From assembly GCA_017554445.1 (NCBI GenBank), contig JAFZIJ010000186.1:49749-113748 (forward strand): DNA of 64,000 nucleotides, given 5' to 3'. Shown piece after piece: positions 26,123 to 33,781 of the stretch. The notes under the pieces were generated by a model. It was not told where the DNA came from, made no database searches, and saw only the letters and a list, made by a program, of their open reading frames with translations. The stretch's first letter is position 1. Every line of letters begins with the position of its first letter. A program made the position numbers and the translations under genes. The stretch is from Victivallales bacterium. GTDB taxonomy: Bacteria; Verrucomicrobiota; Lentisphaeria; Oligosphaerales; Oligosphaeraceae.

Positions 26123-27199
26123 ATGACGGAAGCCTATAAAGAAATCGACCCCAACATGATCATCGAAACCAAGCTGGACGCGCCGGATATCCGCTTCCAC
26201 GATATCCGCAAGCCGCCGTTCAACGTCTATGGTTTGTATGACTATCAAAACCAGCCGTTCTTCCGCCGCATGCCGGAAGACGTCGCTGCCAAAGTCAGCC
26301 CCGGCGTCGCGCGTCTTGAACGCGAATGCACGGGCGGTCGCGTTCGTTTCACGACGGATTCGCAGTATGTCGCCATCCATGTTGATTACATCAACATCGG
26401 CCGCTCATCCCATCTGACGCTTGCAAGTTCCGCAGGTTTCGATCTTTATGAAGACACGCCAGAGGATTCGCGCTTCATTCGCCCGTTGCTCCCTCCGTAT
26501 GACATGAAGGATTTCTACGAGCAGATCCAGCGGTTCGCCACAAGGAAGCTCCGCAGTTTCACAATCAACTTCCCAGTGCATTCCGTCGTGAAAAACCTTT
26601 ATGTCGGTCTCCAGCAAGACGCCGTCCTCCAGCCGGGCCGCCCCTATCGCGACCTCAAGCCCATCATTTTCTACGGCTCGTCCATTGTCCATGGCACCGC
26701 CGCCACACGGCCTGGTCTGACGTATGAAAACATCATCTCCCGTAAACTCAAGATGGATTTCGTCAACTACGGCTTTTCCGGCCAGGCAAAAGGCGAACCA
26801 ACCATCGCGGAATATCTTGCGGAACAGCCCATGTCCATCTTCGTCTGCGACTACGACCACAACGCGCCGAACGTTGAACATCTTGCAAAGACGCATTTTC
26901 CGTTCTACGAAATCATCCGCGCGAAGAATCCGGACGTCCCGTATGTCATGATTTCCCGCCCGAACGTCGCCACCAATCCGGACTCCGCCATCGAACGGCG
27001 CGATGTCGTCATCGACAGCTTCCGCAAGGCCCGCGCCGCCGGAGACAAAAACGTCTATTACATCGATGGTGAGACGTTCTTCCTCGGCGAATTCGAAAAC
27101 GAATGCACGATGGACGGCGTCCATCCCAACGATCTCGGCTTCACACTCATGGCCAATTCCATCGGTCGTGTGCTGACGCATATTCTGAGAACAATCTGA
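26123..27199 (+). CDS. SGNH/GDSL hydrolase with N-terminal GxDLY domain (paralogue)
   Basis: A 358-residue protein with the same layout as the one at 8975-10102: an N-terminal beta-sandwich with AGFDLYEDTPEDSRFI, then SGNH blocks FYGSSIVHGTAATRPG (Ser), NYGFSGQAKGEPT (Gly) and DGVHPNDLGF (Asp/His). No signal peptide is seen. It is expected to deacylate glycan fragments inside the cell. It follows the serine hydrolase and the REP-like hairpin and is closed by a strong terminator at 27319. Confidence 0.86.
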   Translation: MTEAYKEIDPNMIIETKLDAPDIRFHDIRKPPFNVYGLYDYQNQPFFRRMPEDVAAKVSPGVARLERECTGGRVRFTTDSQYVAIHVDYINIGRSSHLTLASSAGFDLYEDTPEDSRFIRPLLPPYDMKDFYEQIQRFATRKLRSFTINFPVHSVVKNLYVGLQQDAVLQPGRPYRDLKPIIFYGSSIVHGTAATRPGLTYENIISRKLKMDFVNYGFSGQAKGEPTIAEYLAEQPMSIFVCDYDHNAPNVEHLAKTHFPFYEIIRAKNPDVPYVMISRPNVATNPDSAIERRDVVIDSFRKARAAGDKNVYYIDGETFFLGEFENECTMDGVHPNDLGFTLMANSIGRVLTHILRTI

Positions 27200-27208
27200 A
27201 CGTTCTTC

Positions 27209-27288
27209 TGGATTCACTGGATTCACTGGAGGTTCAGGATTCGCGTTTTTCCTTTTTCCAGAACATCCAGCATATCAAGAACATCCAG
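27209..27288. repeat. Short 9/18-bp intergenic repeats
   Basis: TGGATTCAC occurs 2.3 times in tandem (27209-27229), and GAACATCCAG occurs at 27261-27270 and again at 27279-27288, 18 bases apart. Both fill the space between the esterase stop and its terminator. Confidence 0.55.
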
Positions 27289-27318
27289 ACCTAAAACGCC
27301 TATCTCTAAAAACAAGCA

Positions 27319-27349
27319 GGCCCCGCCATTTATGAATAATGGCGGGGCC
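27319..27349. terminator. Strong intrinsic terminator
   Basis: A perfect 12-bp GC-rich stem (27319-27330 with 27338-27349), seven-base loop, followed on the plus strand by a T-rich stretch. It lies between the convergent esterase and alpha-galactosidase genes. Confidence 0.88.
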
Positions 27350-27371
27350 CGTTGTTTTTAACTGCTATGAT

Positions 27372-29387
27372 TTACTTCTTCTTGTAAAACACCACTTTAT
27401 AGGTGCGCGGCTTCGGGAATGTCAACGTCTGACGAGCGAAATCAGAACCTTTCATTTCGGTTGTCTCCCCTTCGAATTCCTCCACGACATACGTCGCGTC
27501 GGGATCGATTCCACGCAGTTTCAGATGGAACGTATCCTCCGGGCAGGCCGCGCGGCGGAAGAGGCTGAAGAAGCCTTCGCCCTTCTTCGCGTCATTGAGC
27601 TGGTAGCCGCAGTAAATATCGGAACCATCGTATGATGCATCGGTCAACGCATAGAAGTCACCGAAGTAGTATGGCCGCATGCGGAACGCCACGGCGAACA
27701 CCTTGCGGAACCATTCGATTTCCTTCTCGCTCGGTTCGCGCTTCAGAATCATGCCTTGGAAATCCGTCGGCGTGAAGACGGTGCCCGCGCCCAGACGGCT
27801 CAGGAAGGCGTAGGTGTCATAGACGGGAACCGTGAACGTCTCGCCGCCAGTGAACGGAATGTACGGCGTCGTATTCATCGTGATGTTCTGCGTCAGTTCG
27901 TCGCAGCCCGGTGCCATATGCGCGTCGTCGCGGCAGTAGCTGTGCGAACGGGACATCATTTCAATATCCATGCGGCGACCGCCGGACGCGCAGTTTTCGA
28001 ACATCAGGTTCGGGAAACGGCGATGCAATTCGTCCCAGAAGGCCCACAAACCGTTGATATGCTTGATTTCCGAAACGCACTTGCGGTCTTCGGCATCCGT
28101 GTCATGCCAGACGACGCGCGACAGGCCGCCCCAGTTGAAATCCTGACGATAGATGTCGATGCCGCTTTCGCGGATGTTGCGGGAGACTTCTTCGATGATC
28201 CATTTCAACGCATCCGGATTGCCCAAATCAAGCAGATAATGGCCGCCGCCCGGATTCTTCTTCGTGCGATGGAAGTATTCGGGATGGTCTTTCACGATCT
28301 GCGTCAGATCCGTCGCACGTTCGGGCTCGAACCACACCAGGAAGCGCATGCCGGCGGCGTGAGCGGCGTCAGACACTTTCTTCAGATTGCCGTCTGGATG
28401 GCTCCAAGTATTTGGATGCCAATCACCTGCCCACTGGAACCAGTCCGCGCCGCAGTTCGTGTCCTGCACGACTTCACGATGCTTGCCATACCAGTTGGCG
28501 TCAACCCAGAAGACATCGAACGGAATCTTGAAGCGGTTCACAACGAAGTCGATGATTTTCAACATGTTGGCGTCTGTCTTGTTGCCACCGCTGGCGGAAA
28601 CGGGCATCAGCGGATCAAAAATCTTTCCATTGGCGTCACGCGGCGTCTTGTGCTCGATGATGAAACGATGGAATTCCACCAAACCGTCTTCGACAGATTT
28701 GTTACGACGTTCATAAATCACGACATACGGCATGATGAACTTCTCGCCAGGCAACATCTTGAAATGCGTCGAATCCTGCGTTCCGGTCGTCAGCCAGAAT
28801 TCGCCACCGTATTGCATGTCCGCCCGCCACGCCCCCGTCCAGCCAATTGCCATTTCGACGCCGTTCATTGGATCGAAATCAATGCCGAAATACGGCAGCC
28901 ATGTCGAAGTGGACATGCCTTCGTCCGTCGTCAGATGCAGCCAGTCGCATTCATGGCGACGTTGCAGAAGTACGTCATGGCGTGTGAAATCCGTGAAGTT
29001 GCATTTCGTGCCTGTCACGCGGCGGACCTTCACACCGTTTGAATTGCATGCGCGTCTGAAATGCAACGACTTAAAGTCATCGACGATTGCCGTCGGCTCA
29101 TCACCGATGCATTCCAAAACAGGATGCGTCTCGATTACGGGGAAGTCAGCAAACTGGCGATAGGTCACGGTCACTCGCAGCTTGTTGTCAGGCGACGTGT
29201 AGATCATCTGCGATTTCTCCGCGTCCATTTTTTTCTCCGCAGGGTTCCATTCTTCCGGCTTGAACGGCTTGCCATCGTAAGCGAATGTCACAGGCAGATT
29301 TTTCGCCAATTCCGGCAGTTCCGCGGCCACGCCAACCGTCGCCGCTAGGCATGTCATCAAACTCAACGTCAATGTTTTCATTTTCAT
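27372..29387 (-). CDS. Exported GH36-type alpha-galactosidase
   Basis: The ATG with an AAGGA box gives 671 residues beginning with a signal peptide (MKMKTLTLSLMTCLAATVGVAA). A beta-sandwich N-terminal domain is followed by the catalytic barrel with FDVFWVDANWYG, VWFEPERA, the nucleophile aspartate in IYRQDFNWGG (near residue 416) and the acid/base aspartate in ENCASGGRRMD (near residue 474), then a C-terminal beta domain. GH36 enzymes remove alpha-galactose (or related residues) from oligosaccharides; export suggests action in the periplasm or outside. A longer in-frame start at 29477 overlaps the UroD-like gene and would bury the signal peptide, so it is rejected. Confidence 0.88.
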   Translation of the reverse strand: MKMKTLTLSLMTCLAATVGVAAELPELAKNLPVTFAYDGKPFKPEEWNPAEKKMDAEKSQMIYTSPDNKLRVTVTYRQFADFPVIETHPVLECIGDEPTAIVDDFKSLHFRRACNSNGVKVRRVTGTKCNFTDFTRHDVLLQRRHECDWLHLTTDEGMSTSTWLPYFGIDFDPMNGVEMAIGWTGAWRADMQYGGEFWLTTGTQDSTHFKMLPGEKFIMPYVVIYERRNKSVEDGLVEFHRFIIEHKTPRDANGKIFDPLMPVSASGGNKTDANMLKIIDFVVNRFKIPFDVFWVDANWYGKHREVVQDTNCGADWFQWAGDWHPNTWSHPDGNLKKVSDAAHAAGMRFLVWFEPERATDLTQIVKDHPEYFHRTKKNPGGGHYLLDLGNPDALKWIIEEVSRNIRESGIDIYRQDFNWGGLSRVVWHDTDAEDRKCVSEIKHINGLWAFWDELHRRFPNLMFENCASGGRRMDIEMMSRSHSYCRDDAHMAPGCDELTQNITMNTTPYIPFTGGETFTVPVYDTYAFLSRLGAGTVFTPTDFQGMILKREPSEKEIEWFRKVFAVAFRMRPYYFGDFYALTDASYDGSDIYCGYQLNDAKKGEGFFSLFRRAACPEDTFHLKLRGIDPDATYVVEEFEGETTEMKGSDFARQTLTFPKPRTYKVVFYKKK

Positions 29388-29449
29388 GGGCTTTTCCTTT
29401 TTAAATAACTGAACGAAAATCTGGAATAAGATAGCTTCAATCGGCCATT

Positions 29450-30415
29450 TTACGAATAGTTTCCGTATTTCCGCCACAAATCCAGCATGAAATCATAGCG
29501 TTTCAACGGCATGCCCGTATAAACGCAATTGCTTGTACTGAAGACATATCCATATCCGGGCATGCCGTTTTCCAACGCATATCGAACGGATTCCTCCACC
29601 TCTTCGTCCGTGCCCGTCTGCAACGCCGCACAGTTCACATTGCCAATCAACGCGACCTTGTCGCCGACCAGTCGCTTCACCTCCGCGATATCCACATGCC
29701 CCTGCGGATCAATGCTATGCAACGCATGGGGATTGCAATCGACCAATTGATCCAATATCGGCATGATGTTGCCATCCGTATGCTTGATGACATGATAGCC
29801 CATCTCGCGATATCCCGCAATCAGCCGTTTCAGATACGGTGCCACAAATTCCGCAAACTGATCAGGAGAGAAGAACGGATTCGTGTTGAAGCAATAGTCC
29901 GCACACAACGCGAACGTGTCCAGTGTGCCCCACGATTTCACACGCTCCGCATGCTTCAAATGCCATTCCAACGACCGCTCTGCTTCGTCCTTCAAGCCTT
30001 GCACGTCATCCATCATGCGGACGGAGAAGTCCATCATGTGCTTTCCGTCCGGTAACGAAAACGTGCTGTCACCATGCATCATCAACGCATAACGATGGTT
30101 GGACAGCTCTTCGATTCGCTCGAAGCAGCGCCGCGTCGCCGTCTCGTCCCATCCGCCCGGACCGTGGTAGAAAATCGCCGAATGTTCATACTTTTCAGCG
30201 ATTTTCACATACAAATCCGCAACATCCTCTATCTGAAGAGCCTGTTCTTCCGCACTCATCTGATCCCATTGCGAAAAATGGCGATGCGTCGGATGGACTT
30301 TGCCAAACGCCTCCATCGTCAGAAAGAAGACTAATTCAAAATGCGGCACGCGCCCTGTGATCGGTCGTCGTTCCAACGCCGCGAAAAATTTTTCCCTTGG
30401 TGTCATTGTTTCCAT
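29450..30415 (-). CDS. Uroporphyrinogen decarboxylase-fold protein (MtaA/UroD-like)
   Basis: A 321-residue UroD-fold protein: MTPREKFFAALERRPITGRVPHFEL is the characteristic start, FSPDQFAEFVAPYLKRLI and HVIKHTDGNIMPILDQL follow, and GNVNCAALQTGTDEEVEESVRYAL closes the barrel. Such proteins in anaerobes and PVC bacteria are often methyl-group-transfer enzymes acting with corrinoid proteins rather than haem enzymes. No corrinoid protein gene is nearby. It lies upstream of the GH36 gene on the same strand and may share its transcript. The AAGG box precedes the ATG. Confidence 0.8.
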   Translation of the reverse strand: METMTPREKFFAALERRPITGRVPHFELVFFLTMEAFGKVHPTHRHFSQWDQMSAEEQALQIEDVADLYVKIAEKYEHSAIFYHGPGGWDETATRRCFERIEELSNHRYALMMHGDSTFSLPDGKHMMDFSVRMMDDVQGLKDEAERSLEWHLKHAERVKSWGTLDTFALCADYCFNTNPFFSPDQFAEFVAPYLKRLIAGYREMGYHVIKHTDGNIMPILDQLVDCNPHALHSIDPQGHVDIAEVKRLVGDKVALIGNVNCAALQTGTDEEVEESVRYALENGMPGYGYVFSTSNCVYTGMPLKRYDFMLDLWRKYGNYS

Positions 30416-30444
30416 ATATATACCTTAAAATAATAAGAGATTGT

Positions 30445-30655
30445 TCATCCTCCTGGATCTGGCGCCTGATAGGCCTTGTCACCGCCAAACTTCAGAAAAA
30501 CAAAATAGATTTTGACCAGACAGGCGATGTCAAGCCCAGTCATGGCCGTATCACATTATCCAGCAGAACAACGTCACCAGACCGCCCATCATATAGGTCA
30601 ATGTGCCGATACGCCCAATCTTTATTTCTATTGCCTTTTCTTCCGTTTCGTCCAT
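30445..30655 (-). pseudogene. Relic of an MFS-type transporter (both ends only)
   Basis: Two short open frames lie in the 428-base gap upstream of the UroD gene. The first (30655 down to 30551, 34 codons) reads MDETEEKAIEIKIGRIGT and then one hydrophobic helix ending in a stop after FCWIM; it looks like the cytoplasmic start and first TM helix of a major-facilitator transporter. The second (30543 down to 30445, 32 codons, another frame) has a hydrophobic stretch followed by FLKFGGDKAYQAPDPGG, like the C-terminal end of such transporters. The roughly 400 residues in between are missing. I infer an internal deletion leaving a remnant; two independent small membrane proteins are the alternative. 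Confidence 0.4.
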
Positions 30656-30843
30656 AAAAAACATTTCCTTCATGATGAAAAATGGGGGAAATACTGCCTA
30701 AAGCTATCTTTTTCGTCACAATTTCATGATTTATTTACTTTTTTTAGTGGATTTTTTTTCAATAGCGTTTACTTTAATCCCTTAGTTGGATTTTTCATTT
30801 TTTTGTCTTGGGTATGTTGGAAAAAAAACAAAAGAGTTAGCAA

Positions 30844-31257
30844 ATGGACATCATCAACCTGCCAAAAGAGTACCAGTACGTCAACAACATCCGCTACAGT
30901 TGCCAGTACCACGTCATCTTCTGCCCGAAATATCGGCGGAAGGTTCTCGTCAATGGCGTGGACGAATGCCTGCTCCAGCTTCTCCATGAAAAGCAGGACG
31001 AATTCGGCTACAAGCTCTACTCCACGGAAGTCATGAGCGACCACGTCCACCTTCGCATTGAGATCCCGCCAGATCAGAGCGTCTGCTCCATCATCGGCAA
31101 GATCAAAGCCTACACATCCCATGTTCTCCGTGAGAAGTTCCCGGAACTGAAGTCCCGTCTGCCTACACTGTGGACCAGAAGCTACTTCGTCTCCAGCGTC
31201 GGCAACGTCTCCCTGAAGGAAATCGAGACGTTCGTTGAAGAACAGAAAAACCACTGA
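30844..31257 (+). CDS. tnpA: IS200/IS605-family TnpA (Y1 transposase) lacking the catalytic tyrosine
   Basis: A 137-residue Y1 HUH transposase-type protein: CQYHVIFCPKYRRKVL near the N-terminus, the HUH metal motif in MSDHVHLRIEIPP (His67, His69), a helix GKIKAYTSHVLREKFP and the C-terminal WTRSYFVSSVG segment. Family members normally end with an I-x-x-Y-I-x-x-Q helix whose tyrosine attacks DNA; here the aligned segment is IETFVEEQ, with Phe130 in that place. The protein then ends within seven residues. It is alone, with no tnpB accessory gene. The protein may still bind DNA hairpins but should not catalyse transposition in the normal way. Confidence 0.85.
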   Translation: MDIINLPKEYQYVNNIRYSCQYHVIFCPKYRRKVLVNGVDECLLQLLHEKQDEFGYKLYSTEVMSDHVHLRIEIPPDQSVCSIIGKIKAYTSHVLREKFPELKSRLPTLWTRSYFVSSVGNVSLKEIETFVEEQKNH

Positions 31258-31259
31258 CT

Positions 31260-31356
31260 AGCCTCAATAAAAGGCTGTCTTGGAACGAAGTAAGTGAATA
31301 ACCAAGACTCCAGTCAATGCCCGTCTGGCGGAAAACTCGCCGTCGGGCATTTTTTC
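31260..31356. mobile_element. Right-end hairpins of the IS200-like element
   Basis: Three hairpins follow the transposase stop: 31260-31264 with 31272-31276; GTCTTGG (31277-31283) with CCAAGAC (31302-31308); and ATGCCCG-x3-GGCG (31317-31330) with CGCC-x2-CGGGCAT (31338-31350), followed by six T. Subterminal hairpins are what TnpA of this family recognises. The third may be a terminator or overlap host coding sequence. The exact element boundary cannot be fixed without an empty site. Confidence 0.45.
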
Positions 31357-32337
31357 AACGAAGACTTCATCCATGCGTGTTCACCGTGGAAAAAACGCAT
31401 AGGTGAAGTCTTTTTCGCATGGCCGGGCGTCCTTTCATGCCGCCCTGCCCCGGACTTCACGCCGGAACTCCGTGAACGGCTCGTTGTGGACTTGTCATGG
31501 GCCCGCCAAAATGGCCTCAAGCTCGACACACTTTTCAATTGCAACTGCTATGGCGAGCAAGCCATCAGCTATGAATTAGTGGATTTGGTCAAAAACGTCC
31601 TCATGGAAATGGACAAGCTCGGACTGTTTCCGAATATCGTCACGACCACATCGCCTTTCATAGCGACGATCCTGAAACGGAATTTTCCGTCTATCAAAAT
31701 CCGCGCCTCCGTTAACATGCGCGCCCATGGCACGATTGGATTTGAAGCTGTGGCGGACATTTTCGACGAATTCTATCTTTCACGCGAACACCACCGCGAT
31801 CTGGAATACGTCAAACAAGCCGCCCGGTGGGCGGAACAAAACGGAAAACGCATCGGCATTCAGCTAAACAGCGGTTGCATCCGCGAATGTCCGTTCCAGA
31901 CGTTCCATGACAATATCCACGGCCACAACCGCGCGAAACAGGCCACCAACGCCAAGGGATTCGACTTCTCCTTCATGCTCTGCCAGAAGCACTTCGGTCT
32001 CGACCATGCATTTGAGGACATCATCCGCGCCACATGGATCCGCCCGGAAGACGCGTCCCTATGGGAACCTTACGTCTCCTTCTGCAAACTTGCCACGCGG
32101 CGCATCGTCAATCCCACGAAAATCGTGGAAGCTTACGCGTCACGAAATTATGACGGCAATCTGCTCGACCTTCTGGATCCCGTCCATTCCGCCCTCTTCT
32201 CCCCTGTCATCATCGACAACAAGTCATTCCCGCACGATTGGGCAACCAGCGGCATCGGCACCGCCTGCGCCCAGAACTGCACCCACTGCGACCGCTGCGC
32301 GGCTATTTTCAAGCAAGTGGCAAAATGCATTCCGTGA
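31294..32337 (+). CDS. Peptidase U32-like protein with C-terminal Cys cluster, 5' end altered by the IS
   Basis: A 347-residue frame starting at a GTG that lies inside the IS right-end hairpins. From about residue 14 it reads KLAVGHFFNEDFIHACSP and continues like a U32/COG0826 barrel (RASVNMRAHGTIGFEAVADIFDEFYLSREHHRDLEYVK, GIQLNSGCIRECPF). The end carries C-x3-C-x2-C-x2-C (CAQNCTHCDRC), suggesting an Fe-S cluster, as in UbiU/UbiV/RlhA-type U32 relatives. The natural N-terminus probably began close to the KLAVG segment, and its own start codon seems replaced by insertion of the IS. Whether the gene is still well translated is uncertain. Function unknown. Confidence 0.7.
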   Translation: MNNQDSSQCPSGGKLAVGHFFNEDFIHACSPWKKRIGEVFFAWPGVLSCRPAPDFTPELRERLVVDLSWARQNGLKLDTLFNCNCYGEQAISYELVDLVKNVLMEMDKLGLFPNIVTTTSPFIATILKRNFPSIKIRASVNMRAHGTIGFEAVADIFDEFYLSREHHRDLEYVKQAARWAEQNGKRIGIQLNSGCIRECPFQTFHDNIHGHNRAKQATNAKGFDFSFMLCQKHFGLDHAFEDIIRATWIRPEDASLWEPYVSFCKLATRRIVNPTKIVEAYASRNYDGNLLDLLDPVHSALFSPVIIDNKSFPHDWATSGIGTACAQNCTHCDRCAAIFKQVAKCIP

Positions 32338-32359
32338 TTTTTCAGTGCTTTGAGACGCG

Positions 32360-33595
32360 TCAATCCAATTTCAGTACGGGCCAGTCTGACGGCGGTTCGC
32401 CCAAATCCGGAACATCCATTAAGATGCCGCCCTGCAACGCAGACTGATGCGCGACCAGTCCCGGCAGGTTGAAACGCGCCGCCTGCCAAATATTCGTCGG
32501 CGACAGCAATCCCGTCGCCATCGCCTGGCAAAAGTCATCGACCATGAAATGATGGCAGCCGTTATGGCCATTGCGATCATTGCGAATTTCAATCGGAATC
32601 CGTTCCGTATGCTGCCGCGGCGAACTCTCCCAGAAGCCCATGCCGTCGCTGATACGCTGCGGCGTGTCGGGATTATTCAAAACTGCCGTAACGCTTTCTG
32701 GAAGAAGTTCTTTCGTCACTTCTTCCATGATCAGTTTCTTTCGGTCTTCCTTGCTCCAGTGTGAAAAGTAGTGGTGCGACACGGCGAATTCATAACATCC
32801 TTCCGAACCGTAGAATTGCGAAATGTATGAATTCGGCCCCGCAAACGCGAGGCGGCGGTTTTCACTGATTCGCGCCACGCCGCCGTTGGACAGCTGGCAG
32901 AGCATCGCCGTGTTGGAGAATGGATTGTTCCAAAGATTGACGCCGTTTTCACCGAAAATATCTGTCATATATTTCTCCCGGTAGCCGAAGCCGCAGACTT
33001 TCGTTGCATAAACATGTGGCAGGCAACCGAGAATCATGGACGTTGAATGCGTTGGATACAGCATCGGCGGGATGCCCGCGACCTGCCGCCAATTCGGACC
33101 TTCATGTTCATAATGAAAATGACGCTGGTCATGGTTGTACTGTGCCTCACCATAGACAAAGTCACCCATCTCGCCGGAAGCCATTTTTTCGCGGCAGAAA
33201 ACGGCGCAAGCACGATAATATCCTGTTTCGCCCATGGAATAAATCAGTCCAGTCTTGCGCACAAGACGTTCAATTTCAAAAATTTCCTCTATCTTGCTGG
33301 CGACTGGCACGGCGCTATAGACGTTCTTTCCAGCCTTCAAGGCCTGAATGACCAAAGGTCCATGAAGATGGCGCTGCACGAAAATGGCGATGGCGTTGAA
33401 TTTCGGATCCGAAATCGCATCTTCAAACGTTGGAACAATCGGCACATCGAATTTTTCATGATATTCCTGCGCCTTCTCTGGAATCAAATCGCACACGGCG
33501 ACGTACTCCACATCCGGATGCTTCTTGAACAACGGCACGAAACAACGGCAAAACTGGCCGCAACCAATAAAACACATGCTGATTTTTCTTCTCAT
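32360..33595 (-). CDS. Gfo/Idh/MocA-family protein, GH109-like
   Basis: A 411-residue NAD(P)-binding protein: Rossmann start ISMCFIGCGQFCRCFVPLF, then GKNVYSAVPVAS where ordinary family dehydrogenases have E-K-P, and the C-terminal beta-sheet domain with ETGYYRACAVFCREKMASGEMGDFVYGEAQYNHD and YPTHSTSMIL. Lack of the EKP lysine and the YPTH segment resemble GH109-type NAD-dependent glycosidases. It should oxidise, epimerise or cleave a sugar derivative in the cytoplasm. It is convergent with the U32-like gene and divergent from the GH10 gene. Confidence 0.85.
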   Translation of the reverse strand: MRRKISMCFIGCGQFCRCFVPLFKKHPDVEYVAVCDLIPEKAQEYHEKFDVPIVPTFEDAISDPKFNAIAIFVQRHLHGPLVIQALKAGKNVYSAVPVASKIEEIFEIERLVRKTGLIYSMGETGYYRACAVFCREKMASGEMGDFVYGEAQYNHDQRHFHYEHEGPNWRQVAGIPPMLYPTHSTSMILGCLPHVYATKVCGFGYREKYMTDIFGENGVNLWNNPFSNTAMLCQLSNGGVARISENRRLAFAGPNSYISQFYGSEGCYEFAVSHHYFSHWSKEDRKKLIMEEVTKELLPESVTAVLNNPDTPQRISDGMGFWESSPRQHTERIPIEIRNDRNGHNGCHHFMVDDFCQAMATGLLSPTNIWQAARFNLPGLVAHQSALQGGILMDVPDLGEPPSDWPVLKLD

Positions 33596-33735
33596 GGGAA
33601 CTCCTTGTTCAATATGTCATGCAAACTCAGTCATCAACAGCCCCTTTGTTTCCATCGCTCTTTAGTCTAATCACCAAAATGCCGATTGTCAAGAGCGTCC
33701 GCCTTGATTCCCATCACTTGAACAATACATTACTA

Positions 33736-33741
33736 TATAAT
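33736..33741 (+). promoter_or_regulatory. Candidate -10 box of the GH10 gene
   Basis: A perfect TATAAT lies 40 bases before the GH10 start codon. No good -35 hexamer at the right distance is seen (TTGAAC is too close), so the promoter may depend on an activator. Confidence 0.35.
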
Positions 33742-33781
33742 ATGTGTTTTTTTGACAATGGATTTCATCAAGGAGTGCTAC

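Noticed and set aside
27756..29042. A 428-codon open frame opposite the GH36 gene
   Set aside because: It mirrors the codon bias of the GH36 frame (C-ending codons give few stops on the reverse strand); the GH36 frame has a signal peptide, catalytic motifs and an RBS.
31317..31356. A simple intrinsic terminator for the transposase
   Set aside because: The stem and T-run are good, but the right arm overlaps codons that look native to the U32-like protein, so I list it with the IS end instead of as a plain terminator.
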